Assembly: GCF_022317005.1 (NCBI RefSeq)
Contig: NZ_CP081006.1
Span: 496,001 to 560,000, forward strand
Reading direction: 5' to 3'
From: Mycobacterium sp. IDR2000157661
GTDB lineage: Bacteria > Actinomycetota > Actinomycetes > Mycobacteriales > Mycobacteriaceae
DNA: 64,000 bases
Positions 48,153 through 58,440 of this stretch are shown here, in pieces (the stretch's first letter is position 1; every line of letters starts with the position of its first letter). The notes under the pieces are model-generated. The model saw only the letters and a list, made by a program, of their open reading frames with translations, did no database searches and was not told the DNA's origin. Both the position numbers and the translations under genes were made by a program.

Positions 48153-48625
48153 GGTGTCTGTTGTCTCGCAGGGCTCGGTGGGTCTCGCCTCATCGTATAC
48201 GCGTCGGCGCCGCTGGCCCGGTAGTAGCGCTTGCGCAGGCCGACGTTGACGAAGCCGAGGCTTTCGTACAGCGAGATGGCGGGCACGTTGTCGGTGCGCA
48301 CCTCGAGGAAGACGGTGCCACCCTCGGCGTGCTCGAGCAGATCGGTCAGCATCCGCTTGCCGATGCCCTGCCGGTGATAGGCGGGATCGACCCCGATGGT
48401 GTGAATCTCGTACTCATAGGGCGTCTTTCGGCCCAACCGGGCGATTCCGGCGTAGCCGACGAGCTTGTCACCGTCGCGGGCCGCGACGTATCGGATGTGT
48501 TCGGCCTTGAGCTCGGCGAGGAACGCCCGCTCGGGCCAAGGGTCGTCGCCGTCGAACAACTGTGCCTCCAGCTCCGCACACCGCGCGGCATCGAAGGGCC
48601 CCAGGGGTCCGTACGCGATGCTCAC
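48149..48625 (-). CDS. rimI: GNAT N-acetyltransferase RimI
   Basis: 158 aa from a GTG at 48625 that overlaps the tsaB stop (GTGA). Acetyl-CoA site in [27 protein letters not shown] (R-x-x-G-x-G), then [29 protein letters not shown], the typical RimI C-terminal region. Family members acetylate protein N-termini (ribosomal protein bS18 in E. coli; broader in mycobacteria). Embedded in the tsaB-rimI-tsaD order conserved in actinobacteria. Confidence 0.93.
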   Translation of the reverse strand: MSIAYGPLGPFDAARCAELEAQLFDGDDPWPERAFLAELKAEHIRYVAARDGDKLVGYAGIARLGRKTPYEYEIHTIGVDPAYHRQGIGKRMLTDLLEHAEGGTVFLEVRTDNVPAISLYESLGFVNVGLRKRYYRASGADAYTMRRDPPSPARQQTP

Positions 48626-49227
48626 CGCTTCACCACCGCGGGTCTGGCGTCGGGGCGCCGCAGGTAGAGCGGAATCAACGGCGCCGGTTCGGCCGTCCAG
48701 TCCGGCACGGCTCGCACCAGGCCAACCACCCTCGGGTACACCGGCGGCCGGGCCAGCGCATCCTCGGCGCCCGGCACCTCGGCGGGTGAGTCGACGGCAG
48801 GCCCGGCGGTGCGCACACCGTCGCGGTAGCGCGCCCAGTACACCTCCCGGCGGCGGGCGTCGGTCACCACCAGTGCCTCTCCGACGGTCTCGACGCCGAT
48901 CGCGTCGAGGCTGCACACGCCGTGGACCGGCAGACCGAGCGCATGCCCGTAGGCGGCGGCGCTCGCCATGCCGACCCGCAGGCCGGTGAACGGGCCGGGC
49001 CCGCATCCGACCACCACCGCACCGAGCTCGCTCACGCTGATCCCGGCGTCGGCGAGCGCGCCGACCGCATTGGGTGTGAGTTGTTCGGCATGCGCCCTGG
49101 CATCGACCGTGACGCGTTCGGCCAGTACCTGGAGCCCGTCGAGCACGACCACGCCCGCGGTGACCGCGGGCGTTGCGGTGTCGATCGCGAGCACGATCGT
49201 GTCTCCTGCACCGTGCGTGCGGGTCAC
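48622..49227 (-). CDS. tsaB: TsaB, t6A synthesis platform subunit
   Basis: 201 aa from a GTG at 49227, which overlaps the tsaE stop (GTGA). An N-terminal ASKHA lobe (TIVLAIDTATPAVTAGVV ... LTPNAVGALADAG ... VVVGCGPGPFTGLRVGMASAAAYGHAL) lacks the catalytic metal histidines of TsaD. It dimerises with TsaD to build the t6A-forming complex. The downstream half is variable as usual for the family. Confidence 0.93.
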   Translation of the reverse strand: MTRTHGAGDTIVLAIDTATPAVTAGVVVLDGLQVLAERVTVDARAHAEQLTPNAVGALADAGISVSELGAVVVGCGPGPFTGLRVGMASAAAYGHALGLPVHGVCSLDAIGVETVGEALVVTDARRREVYWARYRDGVRTAGPAVDSPAEVPGAEDALARPPVYPRVVGLVRAVPDWTAEPAPLIPLYLRRPDARPAVVKR

Positions 49228-49703
49228 GGCTCGCTCCACTCCCAGACCGCCGTGCGGATCTCGGTGTCGCGGGCCCGTTCGAGCCGGACATCGAGGTGGC
49301 GGTCGGAAAGTCTCTCGGCCAGGCCCTCGCCCCACTCGACGACCACGACGGCGTCATCGAGATCGGTGTCGAGATCCAGCGAGTCCAGTTCGGCCAGCAG
49401 GTCGACCGAACCCTCGGCCGAACCCCAGTCGAGCAGCCGGTACAGGTCCACGTGGATCATCGCCGGAGTGCCGGGTCGGCGCGCGCGGTGCACCCGCGTT
49501 AGTACGAAGGTCGGCGAGATCACCGGGCCGTCCACGTCCATCGCCTTCGCGATCCCCTTGGCCAGCACGGTTTTTCCGGCGCCGAGCGGTCCGGACAACA
49601 CGACGACGTCACCCGGCAGGAGCTGCTCACCGAGCCGGACACCCAACGCGATCGTGTCTTCGGCGGTGACGAGTTCGGCCGTGCCCGAGGCGCGGTCACC
49701 CAT
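49224..49703 (-). CDS. tsaE: TsaE, ATPase of the t6A complex
   Basis: 159 aa. Walker A GPLGAGKT, switch-like SPTFVLTRVH, and the Walker B region VVVVEWGEGLAERL are all in family positions, along with IHVDLYRLL. TsaE resets the TsaB-TsaD complex by ATP hydrolysis. Its start overlaps the alpha/beta-hydrolase stop by 8 bp. Confidence 0.94.
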   Translation of the reverse strand: MGDRASGTAELVTAEDTIALGVRLGEQLLPGDVVVLSGPLGAGKTVLAKGIAKAMDVDGPVISPTFVLTRVHRARRPGTPAMIHVDLYRLLDWGSAEGSVDLLAELDSLDLDTDLDDAVVVVEWGEGLAERLSDRHLDVRLERARDTEIRTAVWEWSEP

Positions 49704-50817
49704 AGTTGCGGACCCGTTCGCGCACGCGGCGGGTGAGCCTTACGAGCTTGGACGGTGTCGCACGCTCAACCAGCCGCACCAGGGCGTCGTTGATGACTTC
49801 GGGCTGCTCGAGCTGAACCAGGTGGCCTGCGCCGCCGACGATCAGCAGCTCGGCCTTCGGGAGCGCGGCCGCGATGGCCTGGGAGTAGTCCATCGAGGTG
49901 AGCAGGTCGCGGTCGCCGCACGCCACGAGGGTCGGCACCTTCGCCAGCGTCACCAGTCCGTCGGACTCGTCGTGCACCTCGAGCGCATGCAGGAATTCGA
50001 CCAGCGTGGCGATCGGTGTCTCGTGCATCATCTGCTCGGAGAAGGCCACCACGCTGGGGCTGATCTTGTCGTCGCCGTACGATGCCGCCCGCAGGATCGG
50101 CGCGATCACCGCTTTGGCGGCTCCGCGGGTGCGGTGCACGGCCTTCGGGGCGTACCGCACCGCGAACTGCACCGCTTCCAGCGCCGGGTTCTTCAGGATC
50201 TCGCCGAGCGGGGAGCGTGACACCCCTTCGGCCGCCGAGGCGATGATCGCGGCCCCCACGACGCGCGTCGGGTAGCGGTGCGGGAACTGGCGCGCGTGCG
50301 AGAGCACGGTCATCCCGCCCATCGAATGACCGACGAGCACCACCGGGCCCCGTGGCGCCGTCACCGCCAGCACGGACTCGAGGTCCTGTCCGAGCTGGGT
50401 GACGGTGTAGCTCTCCGGCGGCGCCTCCGCCGACTGGCCGTGCCCACGCTGGTCGTAGAACACCATCCGGACCTGGTCGCCCCACTGTTCGGTGAGCCGG
50501 GCACGCTGGAAGTGGAAGGCGCCCATGCGCAGGCAGAACCCGTGTGCGAACACGACGGTCAGCGGCGCGTCCTGCGGGCCGACCTCGCGAACCGCCAACG
50601 ACACCCCGTCCAACGTGGTGACCACCGAGCTGCGGTCGACGTCGAGCAACTCGAAGTCTTCGCCCTCATAGGGGTCGTCGCTGCTGACGCGGCGACGCAG
50701 AGAGCGCGCGGCGGACAGCCCCGCAGCGGACCCGACAGCGCTCAGTCCCGCCGCCCCGGCCAGCCAGCGTGCGCCCGCCCCACGGTCACGCGGTAGCTGG
50801 ATCTCGCTGTCGCTCAA
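49696..50817 (-). CDS. Alpha/beta-hydrolase fold protein
   Basis: 373 aa from a TTG that overlaps the alr stop (TTGA). An N-terminal hydrophobic Ala/Gly-rich segment ([23 protein letters not shown]) suggests membrane association; then [14 protein letters not shown] (oxyanion strand), nucleophile elbow GHSMGG, acid in [10 protein letters not shown] and His in [12 protein letters not shown] lipase, esterase or haloperoxidase-like enzyme of unknown substrate. Its insertion between alr and tsaE is common in non-tuberculous mycobacteria as I recall. The TTG start and tight overlaps indicate translational coupling. Confidence 0.87.
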   Translation of the reverse strand: MSDSEIQLPRDRGAGARWLAGAAGLSAVGSAAGLSAARSLRRRVSSDDPYEGEDFELLDVDRSSVVTTLDGVSLAVREVGPQDAPLTVVFAHGFCLRMGAFHFQRARLTEQWGDQVRMVFYDQRGHGQSAEAPPESYTVTQLGQDLESVLAVTAPRGPVVLVGHSMGGMTVLSHARQFPHRYPTRVVGAAIIASAAEGVSRSPLGEILKNPALEAVQFAVRYAPKAVHRTRGAAKAVIAPILRAASYGDDKISPSVVAFSEQMMHETPIATLVEFLHALEVHDESDGLVTLAKVPTLVACGDRDLLTSMDYSQAIAAALPKAELLIVGGAGHLVQLEQPEVINDALVRLVERATPSKLVRLTRRVRERVRNYG

Positions 50818-51980
50818 CGGGTTCCACCTGTCGATCGGGCATAGGTCCGGACGATGCGGCCGCGCGGGCTGGTGACGATCTCGTAGTTGATGGTGCCCAG
50901 CAGGTCGGCCCAGGTCTGCGCAGTGGGTTCGCCATGGGCGCCGGGCCCGAACAAGATCGCGTCGTCACCCTCGGCAACGTCGCTGTCGGGGCCGACGTCG
51001 ACCACCAACTGGTCCATGCAGATCCGCCCCACATTGCGGTGCAGGCGGCCGTTGATGAGCACCTCGATGCGGTTGCTCAACCCGCGGAAGATGCCGTCGG
51101 CGTATCCGACGGGTAGCAGCGCCAGTGTGGTGTCGCGGTCGGCGATCCAGGTGTGCCCGTAGGAGACGCCGTCGCCGGCGCGCACCTTACGCACCAGTGC
51201 GACAGGGGATTTCACGGTCATCGCGGGACGCAACCCCATGTCACCGCGCTGCGGGATCGGGGTCTGCCCGTAGACGGCGATCCCCGGGCGGACGAGGTCG
51301 AATGCCAGGTCGGGTCGGGTCATCGCGGCGGGCGAGTTGCTCAGGTGCACGATCTCGAACCGCACGCCCTGCCCGGCGGCCTGGTCGCGCATCTCTGTGA
51401 GCCGTTGCGCCTGAACGCTGTTGAGCGGGTGGTCGGGATCGTCCCCGTGGACGAGGTGCGACATGAGGCCGCGCAGGCGGATGGCCTCGGCCGCCTGGGC
51501 ACGCTGGGTCTCGGCGAGCAACACCGCGAAGTCGGCCGGGCTGACGCCGTTGCGGTTCAGCCCGGTGTCGACCTTGATGGACAGCGTCGCCGGGTGACCG
51601 GTCCGCTCGACAGCGTCGAGCACGTCGGAAAGCTGGCGCACCGAGGACACCGCGAGTTGCACGCCGGCGGTCACCGCGGGGCCGAAGTCGACGCCCGGCG
51701 GGTGCAACCAGGCCAGCACCGGAGCCGTGAGGCCGGCTCGGCGCAGTGCCAGCGCCTCGTCGATCGTCGCGACGCCCAGCTCGGCCGCCCCCGCGGCCAG
51801 CGCGACTCGCCCCACCTCGACGGCGCCGTGACCGTAGCCGTCGGCCTTGACCACGACCATCACCTGCGCGCTGCCTGCGCGCTCGCGCAGCAACCGCACG
51901 TTGTGGGCGATGGCGTCGAGGTCGACGACCGCCTGCGGGGCTGCGGTCGTCACCGGGGTGGTCAGTTCGGTCGTGTGCAT
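50814..51980 (-). CDS. alr: Alanine racemase
   Basis: 388 aa from the ATG at 51980. PLP-binding Lys in [29 protein letters not shown], and the partner-subunit Tyr in GVSYGHTW are present, as is the C-terminal beta domain ([15 protein letters not shown]). Interconverts L- and D-alanine for peptidoglycan; target of D-cycloserine. First gene of the alr-hydrolase-tsaE-tsaB-rimI-tsaD run, all overlapping by a few bases. Confidence 0.96.
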   Translation of the reverse strand: MHTTELTTPVTTAAPQAVVDLDAIAHNVRLLRERAGSAQVMVVVKADGYGHGAVEVGRVALAAGAAELGVATIDEALALRRAGLTAPVLAWLHPPGVDFGPAVTAGVQLAVSSVRQLSDVLDAVERTGHPATLSIKVDTGLNRNGVSPADFAVLLAETQRAQAAEAIRLRGLMSHLVHGDDPDHPLNSVQAQRLTEMRDQAAGQGVRFEIVHLSNSPAAMTRPDLAFDLVRPGIAVYGQTPIPQRGDMGLRPAMTVKSPVALVRKVRAGDGVSYGHTWIADRDTTLALLPVGYADGIFRGLSNRIEVLINGRLHRNVGRICMDQLVVDVGPDSDVAEGDDAILFGPGAHGEPTAQTWADLLGTINYEIVTSPRGRIVRTYARSTGGTR

Positions 51981-52023
51981 GGTCTCCTCACCACGGCCGA
52001 TTGTCCCAGACGCGGGTCCGAGG

Positions 52024-53427
52024 CTAGTGCGCGAAGGGCTGCTCGTGGTCGAAGTGGCCCTGCGGCTTGAGTTCGTCGAGGTGCGCCAACACGGTCGCCA
52101 GGTCGTCGTAGAGCGACCTGGCCAGGTCGGCGGAGAAGCCCTCCCGGACGACGACGCGCAGCATCGTGACGTCGGTCGCACCCTCGGGCATGGTGTAGGC
52201 CGGCACCTGCCAGCCGTAGGACCGCAGCGCCTGCGACACGTCGAACTCGGTGTAACCGAAATCACCCGCCAGCTTGAAGCTGACCACGGGGATGGCCGAG
52301 CCATCGGCCACCACCACGAAATGTCTGCTCTCGCTGAGCTGATCGCCGAGCCATCGCGCGGTCTGCGAAAGCGACTGCATCACCTGCGCATACCCGCCCC
52401 GGCCGAGGCGAAGGAAGTTGTAGTACTGACCCACCACCTGGTTGCCGGGCCGCGAGAAGTTCAGCGTGAACGTCGGCATGTCGCCGCCCAGGTAATTGAC
52501 CCGGAACACGAGGTCCTCGGGCAGGTACTCGGGACTGCGCCACACCACGAAGCCGATGCCCGGGTAGGTAAGCCCGTACTTGTGTCCGCTGACGTTGATC
52601 GACACCACGCGTGGCAGCCGGAAGTCCCACTCCAGGTCGGGGTGCAGGAAGGGCACCACGAAGCCGCCGCTGGCCGCGTCGACGTGCACGGGGATGTCGA
52701 CGCCCCCGGTCTTGGTGCCGTCGCCCCCACCGGCGGCCACCTTGTCCAGCGCCGCGCAGATCTCGGCGATCGGCTCCAGTTCACCGGTGTAGGTGGTGCC
52801 CAGGATGGCCACCACGCCGATGGTGTCCTCGTCGACGGCATCCAGAACCTGCTCGGGGGTGATGACGTAGCGGTCGTCGGCCATCGGCAGGTAGCGCGGT
52901 TCGACGTCGAAGTACCGGCAGAACTTCTCCCACACCACCTGCACGTTCGATCCCATCACCAGGTTGGGTGTTCGGCCCTTCCAGTCCTCGCCCACCTTCT
53001 CCCGCCAGCGCCACTTCATCGCCAGACCCGCCAGCATGACGGCCTCGCTGGAACCGATGGTCGACACCCCCACCGCACTGTTGGGGTCGTCGTCACGCAG
53101 GTCTTCGGCGTGGAACAGGTCGGCCACCATACACACGCAGCGCTGCTCGATCGCAGCGGTCGCCGGGTACTCGTCCTTGTCGATCATGTTCTTGTCGAAC
53201 GTCTCGGCCATCAGCTTCTCGGCCTGCGGGTCCATCCACGTCGTGACGAAGGTGGCCAGGTTCAGCCGCGAACTCCCATCGAGCATGAGTTCGTCGTGAA
53301 TGAACCGGTACGCGGCCTCCGGGTCCATCGCGTCGTCGGGCAGGCGCAACGACGGGACCGGCGCCATCGCGAACCGTCCGGTGTAGGCGGGGGCGACCTG
53401 CGGCGCGTGCGGGCGCGTATGCGACAT
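52024..53427 (-). CDS. gadB: Glutamate decarboxylase
   Basis: 467 aa. PLP lysine in [14 protein letters not shown], with the cofactor Asp in [31 protein letters not shown] and the long N-terminus match bacterial GadA/B. Converts glutamate to GABA, consuming a proton, and thus could help acid tolerance or feed the GABA shunt; no GABA antiporter gene is nearby. Followed upstream (15 bp) by nnrD on the same strand, as in M. tuberculosis Rv3432c-Rv3433c. Confidence 0.95.
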   Translation of the reverse strand: MSHTRPHAPQVAPAYTGRFAMAPVPSLRLPDDAMDPEAAYRFIHDELMLDGSSRLNLATFVTTWMDPQAEKLMAETFDKNMIDKDEYPATAAIEQRCVCMVADLFHAEDLRDDDPNSAVGVSTIGSSEAVMLAGLAMKWRWREKVGEDWKGRTPNLVMGSNVQVVWEKFCRYFDVEPRYLPMADDRYVITPEQVLDAVDEDTIGVVAILGTTYTGELEPIAEICAALDKVAAGGGDGTKTGGVDIPVHVDAASGGFVVPFLHPDLEWDFRLPRVVSINVSGHKYGLTYPGIGFVVWRSPEYLPEDLVFRVNYLGGDMPTFTLNFSRPGNQVVGQYYNFLRLGRGGYAQVMQSLSQTARWLGDQLSESRHFVVVADGSAIPVVSFKLAGDFGYTEFDVSQALRSYGWQVPAYTMPEGATDVTMLRVVVREGFSADLARSLYDDLATVLAHLDELKPQGHFDHEQPFAH

Positions 53428-53441
53428 GACAATCCTCTCGG

Positions 53442-54875
53442 CTACGAACTGAATTCCAAACTGGCGATCGCGCCGCGAAGGTGCGCGAGGATGCCTGACG
53501 CCGACGTCGGCGCGCGGTGAGGCCCCGGATCGGCGGCCGACAGGTTGGCCGCACGAGCATGCACGAATGCCGCTGCGGCCGCCGCGTCGCCGGGAGCCAG
53601 GCCCGCGGCCAGCAGCGATCCGATGATCCCCGACAGCACGTCTCCGGAACCCGCTGTGGCGGCCCATGATTGGCCCGCCGGGCTCAGGTACACCCTGCCG
53701 AAAGGCTCGGCGATGACCGTGACATTGCCCTTGAGCAGCACGGTGACGCCCAGGCGGTCGGCCAGCGCGCGGGTGGCGGCCACCCGATCCTCGCCAGGCG
53801 GCGCACCGGCGAGGCGCGCGAATTCGCCGGCATGGGGTGTCAGCACGGTGGGCGCGGCGCGGTTGACAACGATGTCCGGGTGGGCGGCCAGGATCGTCAG
53901 CCCGTCGGCGTCGACGATCACCGGAAGTCCACTTTCCAGGGCGAACCACAACGCCACGGCCCCCGCTTCGTCGGTGCCTGTGCCCGGGCCGACCGCCCAC
54001 GCCTGTACGCGGCCCGAAGCGCTCGGGGTGGGTGCGGCGATCACCTCCGGCCAGCGCGAAAGCACCTGCTGCGCGGCGCTTCCCGCGTACCGAACCATGC
54101 CCGACGTCGCCGCCACCGCCGCGCCTGTGCACAGCACGGCTGCGCCGGGGTAGGTATCGGATCCGGCGATGATGCCGGTGACGCCCTGGGTGTATTTGTC
54201 GTCCTTCGGCCCCGGTGTGGGCCACAGTGCGGCGGCGTCGCGTGCGTCGAGACCGACGACGTCCGAGGGCGGCAGGGTCAGTCCGATGTCGACCAACCTC
54301 ACTCGCCCGCATTCGCCGAGCGCGTGAACGGGTTTGAGGCCGCCGAACGTGACGGTCATCGCGGCCCGCACGTGCGGGTCGGCCGCCGCGCCGGTCTGCA
54401 CATCGAGGCCGCTCGGGATGTCGACCGCCACCACGGGGACCCCCGCGTCGGCGACGGTGGCGAACACCGCGGCGGCGTTGGGCCGCAGCGGCCCGGACCC
54501 GGAGATGCCGACGACGCCGTCGATCACCAGATCCGTTGTCGGCGGGACGGATTCGACGACCCTGCCGCCAGCCCGTCGAAACGCGGCCAGCGCCGCGCCG
54601 TGCGCCTTCTCGGGATTGAGGAGTACGGCGGCGGCCGCGGCCCCTCGACGGCGCAGCAAGGTCGCCGCCCACAGCGCGTCACCACCGTTGTCCCCCGAGC
54701 CGACCACGGCGCACACGCGGCTTCCGGCGACGCCACCGGCGCGCATCACGAGTTCGTGAGCGATCGCAACGGCCAGTCCGTTGGCGGCTCGGCGCATCAG
54801 AACGCCGTCCGGCAGGCTCGCCAACAACGGCGCTTCGGCCTCGCGGATCTGGTCGGCGGTGTAGTAGTGCCGCAT
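53442..54875 (-). CDS. nnrD: Bifunctional NAD(P)H-hydrate epimerase/dehydratase
   Basis: 477 aa. The N-terminal YjeF_N epimerase domain (about 1-210) holds GSGDNGGDALWAATLL; the C-terminal ribokinase-like ADP-dependent dehydratase carries VLTPHAGEFARLAG and the catalytic SWAATAGSGDVLSGIIGSLLAAG. Repairs damaged NAD(P)HX. The two-domain fusion is the normal form in actinobacteria. Probably co-transcribed with gadB. Confidence 0.94.
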   Translation of the reverse strand: MRHYYTADQIREAEAPLLASLPDGVLMRRAANGLAVAIAHELVMRAGGVAGSRVCAVVGSGDNGGDALWAATLLRRRGAAAAAVLLNPEKAHGAALAAFRRAGGRVVESVPPTTDLVIDGVVGISGSGPLRPNAAAVFATVADAGVPVVAVDIPSGLDVQTGAAADPHVRAAMTVTFGGLKPVHALGECGRVRLVDIGLTLPPSDVVGLDARDAAALWPTPGPKDDKYTQGVTGIIAGSDTYPGAAVLCTGAAVAATSGMVRYAGSAAQQVLSRWPEVIAAPTPSASGRVQAWAVGPGTGTDEAGAVALWFALESGLPVIVDADGLTILAAHPDIVVNRAAPTVLTPHAGEFARLAGAPPGEDRVAATRALADRLGVTVLLKGNVTVIAEPFGRVYLSPAGQSWAATAGSGDVLSGIIGSLLAAGLAPGDAAAAAAFVHARAANLSAADPGPHRAPTSASGILAHLRGAIASLEFSS

Positions 54876-55215
54876 CGAGATCAGGATTCCATGCCGACCG
54901 CCCTTTTCGGTCGCCGACGCGGGAATGCACCGTGCAGCGGGTCGGTGCTCGTCGCGGCGAGCAAAATCGGTTGACAGTGACCTCGACCACCCGCTGGCGG
55001 CGATAGGTCACGATCCGATAACAGTGCCTCCCGCGTCGCCGTGATCATGAGGATCGCCGTTTGCCCTGGTCAGCGCCTCTATTGCGGGGGTTGCGGCCGG
55101 ATCTGCGCCGCACCGACCTTGTTGAGCGGCGCCACGGCACTGTGTTTAGGTCGGGCGACCGATGACGTGACGTAGTGGATTTGGTGAATGAATCGGCTGA
55201 GATCAGCTAATTGGT
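54876..55215. other. 340-bp divergent intergenic region upstream of ectABCD
   Basis: Separates nnrD from ectA and must hold both promoters. A TTGACA at 54971-54976 lacks a -10 at 17-18 bp. Just before ectA is a small dyad GCTGA-GA-TCAGC. There is no Shine-Dalgarno before the ectA ATG. I cannot name a promoter with confidence. Confidence 0.5.
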
Positions 55216-55794
55216 ATGTGCGTATTTCATAAGGGCTTCGGGCAGGTCGCTTCCCCGGCCCCGGCCCGCGAACCATCCCCGCGCCGGGACTGGCGGTCGC
55301 GGCTCAGGCCGCCCACGGCCTCCGACGCCATCGCGATGCGACAGCTGGCCGAGGCCACGGAAGTCCTCGACGTCAACTCGACGTATGCCTACCTGTTATG
55401 GGCGACCGACTTCGCAGGCACCTCGATCGTCGCTGACGACGACGGTGAGCTGTGCGGCTTCATCACCGGCTACCATCCGCCGACCCGACCAGAGGTCCTG
55501 TTCGTCTGGCAGGTGGCCGTAGGGCCCGCCGCTCAGGGACGCGGAGTGGCCGCGGCCATGCTGGACGGCCTCGTCGCCAGGGTCCGCAGCGACCGACGGG
55601 GACATCCGGTGACCGTCGAGGCCACCGTCACGCCGAGCAACCGGCAATCGCGACGGTTCTTCACGAGCTTCGCCGAGCGGCACGGAGTGCCACTGACCGA
55701 GCACCCGCGCTTCGGCGCCGAGCTTCTGGACCCGGACAGCAACCACGAAGACGAGCCGGTCCTGCGGATCGGCCCCGTTGTGAACCCTCTTTAA
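55216..55794 (+). CDS. ectA: L-2,4-diaminobutyrate acetyltransferase
   Basis: 192 aa. GNAT fold with EctA-specific features: LRPPTASDAIAMRQLAEATEVLDVNSTYAYLLWATDFAGTSIVADDDGELCGFITGY, acetyl-CoA site VAVGPAAQGRGVAAAMLDGLVAR, then EATVTPSNRQSRRFFTSFA. Acetylates diaminobutyrate in ectoine synthesis. The start is uncertain: no ribosome-binding site precedes the ATG at 55216, an in-frame stop lies 18 bp upstream, and the first about 30 residues are not conserved. First gene of ectABCD. Confidence 0.94.
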   Translation: MCVFHKGFGQVASPAPAREPSPRRDWRSRLRPPTASDAIAMRQLAEATEVLDVNSTYAYLLWATDFAGTSIVADDDGELCGFITGYHPPTRPEVLFVWQVAVGPAAQGRGVAAAMLDGLVARVRSDRRGHPVTVEATVTPSNRQSRRFFTSFAERHGVPLTEHPRFGAELLDPDSNHEDEPVLRIGPVVNPL

Positions 55795-55816
55795 CCGACA
55801 CAGATACGGAGACGCA

Positions 55817-57106
55817 ATGTCACTGCTGGAAACCGACATCCTCGCCAAGCATTCCGAGCTTCCCGCCGTTTTCGACGAGGTGGAGTCGGAGGTGCGCAGC
55901 TACTGCCGCGGCTGGCCCACGATGATGCAGACCGCGCAAGGCTCATGGCTCACCGACACCGCGGGACGGCGCTACCTGGACTTCTTCGCCGGCGCGGGCG
56001 CGATCAACTACGGACACAACAACCCTGCCCTCAAGCAGGCTCTCCTGGACTACCTCGCCTCGGACGGAATCGTGCATTCGCTGGACATGGCTACCACCGC
56101 CAAGCGGGACTTCCTCGAGACGTTCCGCCGACTGGTGCTCGAGCCCCGTGACCTGGACTACAAGGTGCAGTTCCCCGGCCCCACCGGCACCAATGCCGTC
56201 GAATCGGCGTTGAAGTTGGCCCGTAAGGTGACCGGTCGCGAGTCGATCATCAGCTTCACCAACGCTTTCCACGGCATGACGCTGGGATCGCTTTCGGTGA
56301 CCGGGAACTCGATGAAGCGGGCGGGCGCGGGCATCCCCCTCGTACACGCCACACCGATGCCCTACGACAACTACTTCGGCGGTGTGACCGAGGACTTCCA
56401 CTGGTTCGAGCGGGTCCTCGACGACTCGGGTAGCGGGTTGAACCGTCCCGCGGCCGTGATCGTGGAGACCGTGCAGGGCGAGGGCGGACTGAACGTCGCG
56501 CGCATCGAGTGGCTGCAAGCGCTCGCCGAGTTGTGCCGCCATCGCGAGATCCTTCTCATCGTCGACGACGTGCAGATGGGGTGCGGTCGCACCGGACCCT
56601 TCTTCAGCTTCGAGGCGGCGGACATCGTGCCCGACATCGTGACGCTGTCCAAATCCATCAGCGGCTACGGACTGCCCATGGCGCTGACCCTTTTCCGCTC
56701 GGAGCTCGACGTCTGGGCGCCGGGGGAACACAACGGCACGTTCCGTGGACACAACCCCGCCTTCGTGACCGCCACCAAGGCGCTCGAGGTCTACTGGAGC
56801 AGTGCCGTACTCGCCCGGAGCACCCGCGACAAGGGTGAGCTCATCCGCGACCGGCTCGAGCGCATCGCCGCCGGCCACGACGGCGTCTCGGCGCGGGGCC
56901 GCGGAATGGCGCAGGGCTTGAAGTTCGAGGACGCCGACCGCGCCGGCGCGGTTTGCAAGGCGGCGTTCGACCGTGGTGTGCTGATGGAGACCAGCGGGCC
57001 GCAGGACGAAGTGGTCAAACTCCTGCCACCGCTGACGACCTCGCACACCGATCTCAATGCCGGCCTTGACATTCTGTCCGAGTCGGTTGCTGCGGCAACC
57101 GATTAG
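55817..57106 (+). CDS. ectB: Diaminobutyrate-2-oxoglutarate transaminase
   Basis: 429 aa, class III PLP aminotransferase. Cofactor contacts FPGPTGTNAVESALKLARK and DDVQMGCGRTG, PLP Lys in VTLSKSISGYGLPM. Converts aspartate semialdehyde to diaminobutyrate, the first ectoine step. ATG preceded by GGAG. No aspartokinase gene (ask_ect) follows in this operon. Confidence 0.96.
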   Translation: MSLLETDILAKHSELPAVFDEVESEVRSYCRGWPTMMQTAQGSWLTDTAGRRYLDFFAGAGAINYGHNNPALKQALLDYLASDGIVHSLDMATTAKRDFLETFRRLVLEPRDLDYKVQFPGPTGTNAVESALKLARKVTGRESIISFTNAFHGMTLGSLSVTGNSMKRAGAGIPLVHATPMPYDNYFGGVTEDFHWFERVLDDSGSGLNRPAAVIVETVQGEGGLNVARIEWLQALAELCRHREILLIVDDVQMGCGRTGPFFSFEAADIVPDIVTLSKSISGYGLPMALTLFRSELDVWAPGEHNGTFRGHNPAFVTATKALEVYWSSAVLARSTRDKGELIRDRLERIAAGHDGVSARGRGMAQGLKFEDADRAGAVCKAAFDRGVLMETSGPQDEVVKLLPPLTTSHTDLNAGLDILSESVAAATD

Positions 57107-57128
57107 GCGCGACGGGAAGGAGTTTCTC

Positions 57129-57521
57129 TTGATTGTGCGCACCACGGAGGAGATCACCGGGACCGAGCGCGACGTATCCGACGGCTCATGGCGCTCCAAG
57201 CGCATCGTGCTGGCCGGCGACGGTGTCGGTTTCTCGTTCCACGAGACAACCATCAACGCGGACTCGATCTGCGAGTTCCACTACCAGTACCACGTGGAGG
57301 CGGTCTGGGTGGTCGAAGGCACCGGCGCGCTCACCAACCTGGAAACCGGTGAGCAGCATCGCTTGTCGGCGGGCACCATGTACCTGCTCGACGGGCACGA
57401 GCCGCACCGCATCGTCTGTCATGAACAGCTGCGGATGTTCTGTGTGTTCAACCCGCCGGTGACCGGGCAGGAAGTCCACGACGAGACCGGCGCGTACCCG
57501 CCGCCGCAGCCGGCGGCGTGA
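57129..57521 (+). CDS. ectC: Ectoine synthase
   Basis: 130 aa from a TTG at 57129 (MIVRTTEEITGTERDV), fixed by AAGGAG six bases upstream and by the family N-terminus; an internal GTG at 57135 would shorten it. Cupin fold with SICEFHYQYHVEAVWVVEG and MYLLDGHEPHRIV. Cyclises N-gamma-acetyl-diaminobutyrate to ectoine. The rare TTG may lower its translation relative to ectB. Confidence 0.94.
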   Translation: MIVRTTEEITGTERDVSDGSWRSKRIVLAGDGVGFSFHETTINADSICEFHYQYHVEAVWVVEGTGALTNLETGEQHRLSAGTMYLLDGHEPHRIVCHEQLRMFCVFNPPVTGQEVHDETGAYPPPQPAA

Positions 57522-58417
57522 TCGTCATGCACCGCACCGACGACAACTACCCCACCCGGCTGCAGCACCCGATCGCGCCGATTCCGCGGCTCGAGCCCAC
57601 CGTCTGGGGAGGTGAGGCACACGGCCCGCTGGACCCGGCCTCGCTGATCGGCTTCGGCGAGCAGGGCTACCTGAAGCGCTACAACACCGTCGGCGACGAC
57701 TGGCTGCCCGCCCTGCGCCGTGAACTGGATCAGTTGGGCAACGACGCCGACGAGTCCGATCCACGCGTCATCCGCGAGCCCAACGGCAGCGTCCGATCGG
57801 TGTTCGAGCCGCACGTCCTGTCCGACCTCGTCGCGCAGGTCATCGAACTCGACACCGTGCTGCCGATCGCGCGCCAACTGCTGGGCAGCGACGTCTACAT
57901 CCACCAGGCCCGGATCAACTTCATGCCGGGATTCACCGGCAGCGGGTTCTACTGGCACTCCGATTTCGAGACCTGGCACGCCGAGGACGGCATGCCCGCC
58001 ATCCGAGCGGTGTCGTGTTCCGTCGCGCTGACCGACAACTTCTCCTACAACGGGTCGCTGATGGTGATGCCCGGTTCGCACCGCACCTTCTACCCGTGCG
58101 TCGGCGCGACTCCCGACAACCACCACAACACCTCGCTGGTGCGCCAGGACATCGGTGTTCCGGATCGAGCAGTGCTGACCCAGGCCGCGGAGCGGTGTGG
58201 CATCGACCAGTTCACCGGGCCGGCAGGCACCGCGCTGTGGTTCGACGCCAACCTCATGCACGGCTCGGGTTCGAACATCACGCCGTTCCCACGATCGAAC
58301 ATCTTCCTCGTGTTCAACTCCGTGGAGAATGCGCTCACCGAGCCGTTCGCCGCCGCCCGGCCCCGCCCTGAGTACCTCGCGGCGCGAAAGGTCGCCGCGC
58401 CGCGTTACGTCAGCTGA
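57518..58417 (+). CDS. ectD: Ectoine hydroxylase
   Basis: 299 aa; GTG overlapping the ectC stop (GTGA), with an ATG three codons later. Fe(II)/2-oxoglutarate dioxygenase with the H-x-D metal pair in FYWHSDFETWHAEDGMP, the distal His in DANLMHGSGSNIT and the 2-oxoglutarate Arg in FPRSNIF. Converts ectoine to 5-hydroxyectoine, a better desiccation and heat protectant. Presence of ectD suggests a soil or biofilm habitat. Confidence 0.95.
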   Translation: MIVMHRTDDNYPTRLQHPIAPIPRLEPTVWGGEAHGPLDPASLIGFGEQGYLKRYNTVGDDWLPALRRELDQLGNDADESDPRVIREPNGSVRSVFEPHVLSDLVAQVIELDTVLPIARQLLGSDVYIHQARINFMPGFTGSGFYWHSDFETWHAEDGMPAIRAVSCSVALTDNFSYNGSLMVMPGSHRTFYPCVGATPDNHHNTSLVRQDIGVPDRAVLTQAAERCGIDQFTGPAGTALWFDANLMHGSGSNITPFPRSNIFLVFNSVENALTEPFAAARPRPEYLAARKVAAPRYVS

Positions 58418-58440
58418 CGAAACGCCGGGTGCTCGCGGCC

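Noticed and set aside
54971..54976. TTGACA as the ectA -35 box
   Set aside because: No -10-like hexamer at 16-19 bp, and it is 240 bp from ectA.
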